Assembly: GCA_050250395.1 (NCBI GenBank)
Contig: JBFWOQ010000049.1
Location: forward strand, 1-13,953
DNA length: 13,953 nucleotides
Reading direction: 5' to 3'
Source: JAGPUQ01 sp050250395
Lineage (GTDB): Bacteria > Pseudomonadota > Gammaproteobacteria > Pseudomonadales > Porticoccaceae
Part shown: piece by piece, positions 1 to 7,414 of the stretch
Layout: every line of letters begins with the position of its first letter
How positions within the stretch are numbered: position 1 is the first letter of the stretch
The notes under the pieces: generated by a model
Database searches by the model: none
What the model saw: the letters and a program-made list of their open reading frames with translations, nothing else
What the model was told of the DNA's origin: nothing
Made by a program: the position numbers and the translations under genes

Positions 1-1
1 G

Positions 2-895
2 AAACTCGAATTCCTGGTGGTGCAGGATTCCTATCAGGACATGGAGAGCACCCAGTACGCCCACCTGTATCTGCCCGCCGCGGTCTGGGCCGAGAAGGAG
101 GGCACCTTCACCAACACCGAGCGCCGTATCAATCTGGTGCGCCAGGTCACGCCGCCGCGCGCTGGCTGCAAGGCCGATCTGGCGATCTTCAACGAGCTCG
201 CGCGGCGCTTTGACCCGGACGGCAAGGTGCATTTCCCGGAGCGACCCGCGCAGGTATTCGAGGAAATGACGCGGTTGTCAAAAGGCCGCCTGTGCGACAT
301 TTCCGGAATGGATCACGACCTGATCGAAGACAGCCGCGGCATCCAGTGGCCCTTCACCGATCGGCAGCGCGCCACCGGCGCGCCACCACCCGCGGGCGGT
401 GTGCGGCTGTACACGGAGCCGCGCAGCTTCCTGCACCCGGACGGCCGCGCCAAGTTGATCCCGCTGCCCTTTGTCGACAACAACGAGCGGCCCGACGCGC
501 AGTTTCCGTTCTGGCTCAACACCGGGCGCTTGGTGGAGCATTTCCACACCCGCACCCGCACCGGCAAGGTCGGCAACAACAACAAATTCAGTCCGATTCC
601 CTTTGTCGAGATCAATCCCGATGCGGCTGTCGAACTCGGCATCCGCCATCAGGACTACGTGCGCTGTGTGTCGCGCCGCGGTGACGCCGTAGTCATGGCG
701 ATGCTGACCCAGCGCGTGCCGCGCGACATGGTGTTCATCCCGTTTCATTTTTTCGATTGCGTGAACCGCCTGACGCTGGGCCTGCTCGACCCGCACTCGC
801 GGCAGCCGGCGTTCAAGCAGGCGGCGGTACGCGTGGAGCGCATTGCCGATCAGGCCGGCGCGGCGCGCATGAATCGCGAATTGCGTACTTATTGA
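2..895 (+). CDS. nasA: NasA-type assimilatory nitrate reductase, C-terminal part (5' end outside window)
   Basis: This is the C-terminal 297 residues of a cytoplasmic-type molybdopterin oxidoreductase that would reduce nitrate to nitrite. The frame is open to the left edge, so the gene starts upstream; the GTG at 17 is internal. The first part carries the family stretch VLPAA-like LPAAVWAEKEGTFTNTERR, where substrate-domain III meets the cofactor fold. The second half is the molybdopterin-dinucleotide binding domain, with TGRLVEHFHTRTRTGK (about 511-558), which matches the TGR..H.HT.TRTG motif of NasA/NarB enzymes, and near the end NRLT followed by DPHSRQPAFKQAAVRVE. The N-terminal [4Fe-4S] and active-site regions are not visible. 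The gene lies 29 nt before a ferredoxin-anchor fusion and is followed by cobA, which supports nitrate assimilation. Another member of the DMSO reductase superfamily is possible but less likely. Confidence 0.8.
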   Translation, partial: KLEFLVVQDSYQDMESTQYAHLYLPAAVWAEKEGTFTNTERRINLVRQVTPPRAGCKADLAIFNELARRFDPDGKVHFPERPAQVFEEMTRLSKGRLCDISGMDHDLIEDSRGIQWPFTDRQRATGAPPPAGGVRLYTEPRSFLHPDGRAKLIPLPFVDNNERPDAQFPFWLNTGRLVEHFHTRTRTGKVGNNNKFSPIPFVEINPDAAVELGIRHQDYVRCVSRRGDAVVMAMLTQRVPRDMVFIPFHFFDCVNRLTLGLLDPHSRQPAFKQAAVRVERIADQAGAARMNRELRTY

Positions 896-924
896 TCCTG
901 CGTGATGCCGTACCCCGGAGCTCA

Positions 925-2907
925 ATGAACACAATCGAAACACACCAGGCGATCTTTCCGCTCCGCGACGACGAGCCGGCCTACGCCTATCTGTGGGACA
1001 AGGATGCCCGCGCCACCAATCGCTATGGCAACCTGATCGAGCTGGTCGCCGCCGACAGCGAGCTGCGCGGCGAGAGTCTGCAAATCAATGGCAACCCCGA
1101 AGTGGGCAGCAATCCCAACCGCTACAAGCAGCACGGTTTTTTCTTCAACGCCGACAACTGCATCGGCTGCCACGCCTGCGAATCGGCATGCAGCGAAAAG
1201 AACGACAACCCGGCGCACATCGCGTTTCGCTCGGTGGGCTATGTCGAGGGCGGCACTTTCCCCGATTACCAGCGCATCAACATCTCCATGGCCTGCAACC
1301 ACTGCGACGACCCGGTGTGCCTGAAGGGCTGCCCGACCCGGGCGTACACCAAGTTCGCCGAATACGGCGCGGTATTGCAGGACCCGGACATCTGCTTCGG
1401 TTGCGGTTACTGCACCTGGGTGTGCCCCTACAACGCGCCCCAGCTCGATCCGGTCAAGGGCCAGGTCACCAAGTGCAACATGTGCGTCGATCGCCTCGAA
1501 GTCGGCCTCAAGCCCGCCTGCGTCAGCGCCTGCCTCGGCAATGCGCTCGATTTCGGCGTCATCGAAAACATTCCGGAAAACCGTATCGAGGCGAAGACGG
1601 AAATCCCGGGCTTTCCCGATCCGTCCATCACCCAGCCCAATATCCGCTTCCAGCAGACGCGCTCGACCCATCGCGAGATGACCAGGCCCGACGGCCTGCC
1701 GGTGAAATACCACAGGGACGACGCCACCGGAGCGTTCAAACCCGAGATCGACGCACAGAAGGGCGGCGCGGCGCGGGAGTGGAACTGGCGCAAGCTGCTG
1801 ACCTCCCATGAAAGTGCCCATGTCGTGTTCACGCTCTGCACGCAGGCGGTACTCGGCGCTTTTCTACTGACGTTGCTCGGTGGATTTTTCAGCGGCACCG
1901 CACTGGCGCCGCTCGCGGCAACCGCGGTGCGCGCGCCGCTGCTGGTCGGGCAACTCGTGTTGCTCACCTACGGGCTGTTCAAGCTCAATATGCACCTGGG
2001 CAAACCACACCGCTTCTACCGCGGCTTCAACAATCTGCGCTGGTCGCCGGTAAGCCGGGAAATCGCGGGCATCACCGGGTTCTACACACTGCTGATCGGT
2101 TTCATGGTGCTCGCGCTGTTTTCCCATCCGCTGCTGGTGATGTTGCGGCAGATTGTCGGTATCGGCGCCATGCTCAGTGGCCTCGCCGGTCTCTACTTCA
2201 TGTACCGCATCTACCGCATCCCGGCGCGGCCGTTCTGGGATCACTGGCAGACAGCAACTGCGTTCGCCGGTAACGCGGTTGCACTCGGCGCACTGCTCAC
2301 CGGCGTAGTGGCGCTGCCGGCCCTCCTCATCACGGGCGTGAACGCCGCGCCGCTGGCCGCCGTGCTTGCCGCGCTGATCTGTAGCGGCCAGCTGCTGGAA
2401 GCCATCGGCCACGCCGGCCACGCGCGCGCCATGAGGGCGGTCGGCAGGGAAGGTTCGGTGTCCTGGTTTCTGCAAACCACGCGCTACTACTACCCCTGGC
2501 TGCTGCGCAATGGGCTGCTCGCGCTGAATATCGTCGCGACAGCGGCGCTGACACTGGTCGCCGCGGCCGGTGCGCTCAGCGGTTGGGGTGCGATCCTGGC
2601 CTGGCTGCTGCTGGCGCCGGGTCTGATCGCCGCCGCCGCGATCGGCCGCTCGCTGTTCTTCGTGGTCGTGATTCCCACCACGATGCCGGGTGCCTTCTTC
2701 TGGAAAAACCAGGATTTCATCGACCACGCCCGGGCTACCGGTCTGGTGGACATGGAGCAGGTGGGCGTGGTGCGCGAGCTGCACGGCCAGTTCAAGGGTG
2801 ATGAACTCTGGGCGACCATCAAGGCCGCGCGGCCGCGCACTGTGCTGGCCCACCTGAAAGAAATCCTGATCTGGAAGCCGCTGCCGGGCGCGGAGCGCAG
2901 GAAATGA
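925..2907 (+). CDS. Fused DmsB-like four-[4Fe-4S] ferredoxin and DmsC-like membrane anchor
   Basis: A 660-aa electron-transfer protein, probably passing electrons from membrane quinol to the nitrate reductase encoded just upstream. Residues 70-210 hold 16 cysteines in four groups: C79/82/85/89, C124/127/132/136, C157/160/163/167 and C184/187/199/203. This is the full ligand set for four [4Fe-4S] clusters, as in DmsB. Residues about 299-585 contain eight predicted membrane helices. They include HLGKPHRFYRGFNN and SREI (357-380), typical of the DmsC anchor, and a MPGAFFWKNQDFIDHAR segment at 588-602. In DMSO reductase these are two proteins; here they are one. No twin-arginine signal is seen, so the ferredoxin part is likely cytoplasmic (inference). 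The ATG at 925 is preferred: GGAG lies at 917-920, and the reading frame upstream to 757 overlaps nasA. The stop overlaps cobA. Confidence 0.85.
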   Translation: MNTIETHQAIFPLRDDEPAYAYLWDKDARATNRYGNLIELVAADSELRGESLQINGNPEVGSNPNRYKQHGFFFNADNCIGCHACESACSEKNDNPAHIAFRSVGYVEGGTFPDYQRINISMACNHCDDPVCLKGCPTRAYTKFAEYGAVLQDPDICFGCGYCTWVCPYNAPQLDPVKGQVTKCNMCVDRLEVGLKPACVSACLGNALDFGVIENIPENRIEAKTEIPGFPDPSITQPNIRFQQTRSTHREMTRPDGLPVKYHRDDATGAFKPEIDAQKGGAAREWNWRKLLTSHESAHVVFTLCTQAVLGAFLLTLLGGFFSGTALAPLAATAVRAPLLVGQLVLLTYGLFKLNMHLGKPHRFYRGFNNLRWSPVSREIAGITGFYTLLIGFMVLALFSHPLLVMLRQIVGIGAMLSGLAGLYFMYRIYRIPARPFWDHWQTATAFAGNAVALGALLTGVVALPALLITGVNAAPLAAVLAALICSGQLLEAIGHAGHARAMRAVGREGSVSWFLQTTRYYYPWLLRNGLLALNIVATAALTLVAAAGALSGWGAILAWLLLAPGLIAAAAIGRSLFFVVVIPTTMPGAFFWKNQDFIDHARATGLVDMEQVGVVRELHGQFKGDELWATIKAARPRTVLAHLKEILIWKPLPGAERRK

Positions 2908-3752
2908 ACGGGCCAGCTTCGACCGCCATCGGAACCACCGGCCGCGTCGATCTGGTCGGCGCTGGTCCCGGCGACCCCGAACTCATCACAATCAAGGCCG
3001 CGCGCCTGCTGGAACGGGCCGAGGTGGTGGTCTACGACCGGCTGGTGAATCCGGCGCTGTTGCAATACTGCCGACCGGATTGCGCGCAGATCTATGTCGG
3101 CAAACGCAAGCGCTGCCACAGCATGCCGCAGGCGCGCATCTGCGAACTGCTGGTCATGCTCGGTCGGCAGGGCAAGCGCGTGGTGCGCCTCAAGGGTGGC
3201 GATCCCTTTGTCTTCGGTCGCGGCGGCGAGGAAATCGACGCCCTGAACGCCGCCGGCATCCCGTGCCAGGTGGTACCCGGCATCACGGCCGCCACCGGCT
3301 GCGCGGCGGCCACGGGTATCCCGCTCACCCACCGCGATCATGCCCAGGCGGTTACCTTCGTCACCGCGCATCGCCAGGATGGCAAACTCGCGCTCGACTG
3401 GTCGCTGCTGTGCCGGCCCCACCACACCACCGTGGTCTACATGGGGCTTTCCTGCCTCGCCGAAATTGCGGTCGGGTTGATCGAACAGGGTCTCCCCACA
3501 ACGACGCCAGTGGCAGTCATCGCCAATGGCACCACGGATCGCCAGCAGGAAATCACCGGCCTCCTCGCCGACATCGCGGGGCGGGTAGCACAGCGGCCGC
3601 TGCCGTCGCCGGCACTGCTGATCATTGGGGATGTGGTGGCGGCGCGGGGGCGACTGACGTTGCCGGGGAGCGAGGCCGGGAGAACGCTGAAGGTCTCCAG
3701 CGCAATGTCCGATGCAGCACCTTCCCGCCGGTTCGGTTCGCGCGTGGATTAG
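2904..3752 (+). CDS. cobA: Uroporphyrinogen-III C-methyltransferase (siroheme synthesis)
   Basis: A 282-aa cytoplasmic enzyme that uses S-adenosylmethionine to methylate uroporphyrinogen III at C2 and C7, giving precorrin-2, the branch point to siroheme and cobalamin. The tetrapyrrole methylase motifs are all present: VGAGPGDPELIT (18-29), YDRLV (44-48), VRLKGGDPFVFGRGGEE (94-110), VPGITAATGCAAATGIPLTHRD (positions 124-145) and TFVTAH (151-156). It lacks the dehydrogenase/ferrochelatase half found in CysG, so those steps need other genes. Its ATG overlaps the stop of the preceding gene as ATGA, so translation is probably coupled. Next to nitrate reductase its likely job is to supply siroheme for a nitrite reductase. 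The last 20 or so residues are low-complexity and not conserved. Confidence 0.93.
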   Translation: MNGPASTAIGTTGRVDLVGAGPGDPELITIKAARLLERAEVVVYDRLVNPALLQYCRPDCAQIYVGKRKRCHSMPQARICELLVMLGRQGKRVVRLKGGDPFVFGRGGEEIDALNAAGIPCQVVPGITAATGCAAATGIPLTHRDHAQAVTFVTAHRQDGKLALDWSLLCRPHHTTVVYMGLSCLAEIAVGLIEQGLPTTTPVAVIANGTTDRQQEITGLLADIAGRVAQRPLPSPALLIIGDVVAARGRLTLPGSEAGRTLKVSSAMSDAAPSRRFGSRVD

Positions 3753-3772
3753 CCGTGTTTCAACAAGCGGCT
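3751..3772 (+). other. Weak stem-loop at the end of cobA
   Basis: AGCCG (3751-3755) pairs with CGGCT (3768-3772) right at the cobA stop codon. No U-run follows, so a factor-independent terminator is not established. The 78-nt gap to the convergent CoA-transferase gene holds nothing else I can recognise. Confidence 0.2.
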
Positions 3773-3830
3773 GATGCGGTTGTCAGCGACGCGCTGGTCC
3801 ATTCACGGAATATGGTCCTCTTTCCCGCGA

Positions 3831-5051
3831 TCACATCTTGCCTTCCATCACAGTGCCGCTCTCGTGGAGCGCGTCGATCTCGGCGGCACTGCGACCGAGC
3901 AAGGTGCCCAGCAGTTCGCGGTTGTGCTCGCCGAGGGTCGGCGCGCGATAGTCGGGGTTGTCGGGATATTCCGAGGTCTTGATGGGCATGCCGGGAATCT
4001 GGAATTCGCCGGCAAAGCGATCGTTCACCGTGCGTACCGTGCCGCGTGCCACCAGATGGGGGTGGGTGAGGGTTTCCGCAATGGAGAGCACCGGCGCGCA
4101 GGGCACGCCATGGGCTTCGAGCAATTCGATGATGGCGGTGACGTCGGGAAAGCCGGCCATCCAGTCCTCGATCATGTTCACGACCTGGTCGCGCTGCGCC
4201 AGGCGAGCGGCGTCGGTCGCGTAATTCACGTCAGTCGCCAGCTCGGGCCGCCCCATCGCCTTGCACAGGTCTTTCCAGTGGTGCATGAAGCCCATCAGCG
4301 TGATGTTACCGCCGGGCGCGCGGTAGATACCGGCCGGGCAGAGGTAGGCGAGGTGACGGCCGGCCCGCGTGGGCTGGATGGCACCGTCGCTGCCGCTGCA
4401 CTGATGCACATTGACCTCATGGGAGTGGTAGTAGCAGTCGAGGATAGAAATATCCAGATGCTGGCCGCGACCGGTGCGGGCGCGGTGGAGCAGGGCGGCC
4501 GCAATACCGAAGGCGCCGTGCACCCCGCTGCTGACATCGCCGATACCGGCCAGGGGAATGTAGGGTGGATCCTCCGCCTCGCCGATCATCGAGGTGATTC
4601 CGGAATAGGCCTGCGCGATGTAGTCATAGCCGGGCTTGTGGGACAGTGGCCCGCTCTGCCCCAGTGCCGAAATCGAACACAGGATGATGTCGTCCTTCAG
4701 TTGGCGGAGATCGTCATAGGCGAGGCCCATGTCCGCCATGATGCCAGGCTTGAAGTTTTCGACCACCGCATCGCAGTGGGGCACCAGTTCCCGCACCAGC
4801 GCCAGGCCGGCCGGATCGCGCAGGTTCACGCACAGGCTCTTCTTGTTGAGACTCTGCTGGATGATGTAGAGGCTGCGATCCCCGCGCAGTTTTGAAATGC
4901 CGCGCACCATATCGCCGCCGGGTGCCGGCTCGATCTTGATGACCTCGGCGCCCAGTTCGGCGAACATGCGCGTGCAGCTCGGTCCCGCCAGCGCCCGGGT
5001 GAGATCCAGGATGCGTACGCCGGTGAGGAGATGTTGGTTCGGTTGTGTCAT
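3831..5051 (-). CDS. CaiB/BaiF family III CoA-transferase
   Basis: A 406-aa cytoplasmic enzyme that moves coenzyme A between carboxylic acids through an aspartyl-CoA anhydride. It starts with GVRILDLTRALAGPSCTRMFAELGAEVIKIEP (11-42), the typical N-terminal fold of the family. It also has VENFKPG (97-103), GYDYIAQAYSG (141-151) and LAGIGDVSSGVHG (167-179), in which D172 aligns with the catalytic Asp of formyl-CoA transferase (D169). RTGRGQ follows shortly after. Length is normal for the family. The ATG at 5051 is preferred to a TTG at 5072 because GAGGG sits at 5059-5063, 7 nt before it. No acyl-CoA dehydrogenase, hydratase or ligase lies beside it, so the acid substrate cannot be named. A candidate promoter lies at 5155-5182. 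Confidence 0.9.
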   Translation of the reverse strand: MTQPNQHLLTGVRILDLTRALAGPSCTRMFAELGAEVIKIEPAPGGDMVRGISKLRGDRSLYIIQQSLNKKSLCVNLRDPAGLALVRELVPHCDAVVENFKPGIMADMGLAYDDLRQLKDDIILCSISALGQSGPLSHKPGYDYIAQAYSGITSMIGEAEDPPYIPLAGIGDVSSGVHGAFGIAAALLHRARTGRGQHLDISILDCYYHSHEVNVHQCSGSDGAIQPTRAGRHLAYLCPAGIYRAPGGNITLMGFMHHWKDLCKAMGRPELATDVNYATDAARLAQRDQVVNMIEDWMAGFPDVTAIIELLEAHGVPCAPVLSIAETLTHPHLVARGTVRTVNDRFAGEFQIPGMPIKTSEYPDNPDYRAPTLGEHNRELLGTLLGRSAAEIDALHESGTVMEGKM

Positions 5052-5093
5052 GGGAGCGCCCTCGGGAGGCAACTGGCCGACGTTCCGTTACGG

Positions 5094-5113
5094 CGATCCC
5101 GGACTCTGGATCG
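5094..5113 (-). other. Inverted repeat CGATCC/GGATCG in CoA-transferase leader
   Basis: CGATCC at 5094-5099 and GGATCG at 5108-5113 form six base pairs around an 8-nt loop. It lies between the candidate promoter and the start of the CoA-transferase gene. It shares its last two bases with the next stem, so the two cannot fully form together. Role unknown. Confidence 0.35.
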
Positions 5114-5138
5114 TCCCGCTACTGAAAGCAGGGGGACG
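5112..5138 (-). other. Inverted repeat CGTCCC/GGGACG downstream of the exporter operon
   Basis: CGTCCC at 5112-5117 pairs with GGGACG at 5133-5138, with a possible inner GCT/AGC pairing. On the minus strand it follows the last permease gene by about 40 nt, so it could act as a terminator stem, but no U-run follows. It could equally be part of the CoA-transferase leader. Confidence 0.3.
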
Positions 5139-5154
5139 TCGCGCCAATCACATG

Positions 5155-5182
5155 ATTATTTTTCATAAACTTTTCGACTCAA
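5155..5182 (-). promoter_or_regulatory. Candidate sigma-70-like promoter for the CoA-transferase gene
   Basis: On the minus strand TTGAGT (5177-5182) and AATAAT (5155-5160) are 16 bp apart, in a conspicuous AT-rich island within GC-rich DNA. The -35 element overlaps the stop codon of the last permease gene. Transcription would start near 5148, leaving a leader of about 97 nt. Prediction from consensus only. Confidence 0.4.
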
Positions 5183-6288
5183 CCCGATTTCAGGTTGTGG
5201 CGAAACCGCATCGCAGCGATCAGATACAGCACCAGACCAATGCCAGCCATCTTCAACGTGGCCGGCCAGAGCTCGGCAAAGCCGACGCCTTTGAGGAAGA
5301 TGCCCATGGCGATTTCCATGTAGTGGCGCAACGGGCTAAACTCTGTCCAGGGCTGAATGAACGCCGGCATCGAATCGATGGGCGTCATGGTGCCCGACAA
5401 GAACATGATCGGAAACAACCCGAAAAAGCACAACAGCAGTGCCTGTTGCAGGGTTTTGGTGATCGACGCGATCAACACGCCGATGGCGATGGCGCTGAGC
5501 AGGAACACCGCGGTGAGCGCGAGGAACAAGAACAGGCTGCCGTGAATGGGTACGCCAAACCACCAGATGATCACCAGGCTCGGGAACAGACCCACGACGC
5601 CCACCACCAGTGTCGGCACGGTTTTGGCGAGGAACATCTCCCAGATCCGCGTTGGGGTCACCATCAGCTGATCGACGGTACCCACCTCCTTTTCGCGGGT
5701 GATGGTGGCCGCCGAGTGGATGGTACCCACCATCAACACCGCCGCCAGAATCATCGACAGCACCACGAACGACTCCAGGGTCTGAGTGCGGTTGTACCAG
5801 ATTTGCACGGCGGGCCGCAGACCCTGCCCGCCACTTGCGGTGACGCTCGCCTCGTCCTCGAATTGGGCCACGATGGCCGCAGTGTAATCCTTGGCCAGCG
5901 ATGCGGCGTTGGAGTTGGTGCCGTCGAGCAGTATCTGAAGTTGGGGCGATCTACCGCCTTTTAGATCCTGTTCAAAGTTGACCGGAATCACCAGGGTGTA
6001 CTGCGCGTCACCCTGCCGCATCCAGTGCTCGGCTTCGGCCTGATTCGCCGGGTAACCGCGGATCTCGAACGCCTCCGACAACTCGAAACGGTCGACCAGA
6101 TCACGGCTTGACGGCGAGCGGTCGTTGTCCACTACGGCGACTGGCAGATCCTTGACCTCAAAGGTCATGCCATAGCCGCAGATCAGCACCTCGATGGTGT
6201 ACAACCAGAACACGACGATCAGAATCGTCTTGTCGCGGGCGAACTGGATGGTGTCTTTGAGAATCAGGCTCGCGATACGACCGCCCAT
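5179..6288 (-). CDS. ABC-2 type exporter permease (YbhR-like), last gene of operon
   Basis: A 369-aa inner-membrane permease of a two-permease ABC exporter. One N-terminal helix (about 21-40) is followed by a large extracytoplasmic domain (about 45-165) with LDGTNSN (121-127) and WYN (164-166). About five more helices follow. Between them, TREKEVGTVDQLMVTP (197-212) is the coupling region typical of ABC-2 permeases. The ATG at 6288 is preferred to an upstream in-frame start at 6354: it has a good CGGAGG at 6295-6300 with 6-nt spacing, and the longer form would overlap the preceding gene. It starts 25 nt after that permease stops, so the two are cotranscribed and probably pair as a heterodimer. 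The substrate is unknown; the E. coli relatives have been linked to drug and cation export. Confidence 0.9.
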   Translation of the reverse strand: MGGRIASLILKDTIQFARDKTILIVVFWLYTIEVLICGYGMTFEVKDLPVAVVDNDRSPSSRDLVDRFELSEAFEIRGYPANQAEAEHWMRQGDAQYTLVIPVNFEQDLKGGRSPQLQILLDGTNSNAASLAKDYTAAIVAQFEDEASVTASGGQGLRPAVQIWYNRTQTLESFVVLSMILAAVLMVGTIHSAATITREKEVGTVDQLMVTPTRIWEMFLAKTVPTLVVGVVGLFPSLVIIWWFGVPIHGSLFLFLALTAVFLLSAIAIGVLIASITKTLQQALLLCFFGLFPIMFLSGTMTPIDSMPAFIQPWTEFSPLRHYMEIAMGIFLKGVGFAELWPATLKMAGIGLVLYLIAAMRFRHNLKSG

Positions 6289-6313
6289 GGTGAACCTCCG
6301 ATGATTGCAGTAA

Positions 6314-7414
6314 TCAGGCGACTTTCTTTTTGAACACGGCGACGGCGGCGCCAAAGATCGCAGCAGTGTAAGCCGTCAGCGCCAGCAGCGGCTGCCACAT
6401 CTCGCCCAGCGAAGCGCCCTTGAGCGTGATACCGCGCGACAGCTCGACGAAATAGCGGCCCGGAAATAGCATCGTATAAAGCTGCACCGGCTCGGCCATG
6501 GCGTAGATGGGGAACACAAACCCCGAAAACAGCATCGAGGGCATCATGGTGACGACCAGCGCCAACAACACCGCGAGCAACTGGCTTTGGGTTATGGTCG
6601 AGATCAACAGTCCGATGCCCACGTTGCAGAACACATAAACACCACCCGCGATCGCCATATACCAAGGATTGCCGTTGAACGGCACCCCGAACCAATGGCT
6701 GCCAACCAGCACGATGGAGAGCAGCTGGATGCACGAAATGACGCCGTAGGGAATCAACTTGCCCAGCAGGAATTCGGGCACCGTGAGCGGCGACGCATAG
6801 ATCTGCTGGATCGCCCCGCTCTCTTTTTCCCGCACGATGGCGAGCGTGGTGAGCAATGGCGGAAAGGAGGCGATGATCACCGCATAGAGTCCGGACACCA
6901 CATAGATGACACTGCGCAGACTCGGGTTGTACCAGACGCGGGGCTCCACCTTGATGTGTCCGCCACCACTGCGCTCGCTCTGAAAGCGGGATGCGATCGA
7001 AAGGCCGTAATTGAGCGCGATCAACGCCGTTGCCGAGTAGGTGCCATCGATCAGCAACTGCACCTGGGGCGCATCCTTGCGATCGATCTCTCGATAGAAG
7101 TTGGCCGGGATCAGCAGCACCAGTTTGACTTCATTGGCCTGGATCGACTCGCGCATCTCCCACTCGGAGTTGAAGCGTCGCACCAGTTCGAAATACCGGC
7201 TCGCCGCGAAGGTGTCGGTCAGTTCGGCGCTGGCGGGGGTCTGATCCTGATCCAACACACCCAGTCTGACGTTTTCGACCTCCAGCGAGATGGCATAGCC
7301 GAATATCAACAGCATCAGCACGGGAAACAGGAAGGCGATCGCAAGCGTCACTCGATCGCGCACAATCTCGCGGGTCTCCTTGCGAATGACGGCACTCAAG
7401 CGGTGAAATTTCAT
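6314..7414 (-). CDS. ABC-2 type exporter permease (YbhS-like)
   Basis: A 366-aa inner-membrane permease, paralogous to the one encoded next. It has KETREIVRDR near the N-terminus (12-21), a first helix at about 22-43, and an extracytoplasmic domain with LIDGTYSATA (121-130) and WYNP (161-164). REKESGAIQQIYASPL (195-210) is the coupling segment, followed by several helices and GLLISTITQSQ. Its ATG overlaps the stop of the double-ATPase gene as ATGA, which implies translational coupling. Length and layout match E. coli YbhS, the first permease of ybhGFSR. Together with the second permease it should form the transmembrane channel driven by the ATPase encoded upstream. Confidence 0.9.
   Translation of the reverse strand: MKFHRLSAVIRKETREIVRDRVTLAIAFLFPVLMLLIFGYAISLEVENVRLGVLDQDQTPASAELTDTFAASRYFELVRRFNSEWEMRESIQANEVKLVLLIPANFYREIDRKDAPQVQLLIDGTYSATALIALNYGLSIASRFQSERSGGGHIKVEPRVWYNPSLRSVIYVVSGLYAVIIASFPPLLTTLAIVREKESGAIQQIYASPLTVPEFLLGKLIPYGVISCIQLLSIVLVGSHWFGVPFNGNPWYMAIAGGVYVFCNVGIGLLISTITQSQLLAVLLALVVTMMPSMLFSGFVFPIYAMAEPVQLYTMLFPGRYFVELSRGITLKGASLGEMWQPLLALTAYTAAIFGAAVAVFKKKVA

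Noticed and set aside
757..924. N-terminal extension of the ferredoxin-anchor fusion into nasA
   Set aside because: It overlaps the conserved C-terminus of nasA, has no homology-like content, and a Shine-Dalgarno sequence precedes ATG 925.
922..2853. Two long minus-strand open frames (922-1821 and 1864-2853) opposite the ferredoxin-anchor fusion
   Set aside because: The plus strand has 16 correctly spaced cysteines and DmsC motifs; the minus frames are low-complexity shadows.
925..2907. Frame fusion as a sequencing artefact joining separate dmsB and dmsC genes
   Set aside because: The linker (residues about 210-298) is a continuous plausible coding stretch with no internal ribosome site plus start near the first helix; still, confirmation from relatives would be useful.
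3751..3772. Rho-independent terminator for the nitrate operon
   Set aside because: Only a 5-bp stem with a long loop and no T-run; kept only as a weak stem-loop.
3774..4895. A 373-codon plus-strand open frame opposite the CoA-transferase
   Set aside because: The minus strand carries a full CaiB/BaiF protein with its catalytic Asp; the plus frame is a shadow.
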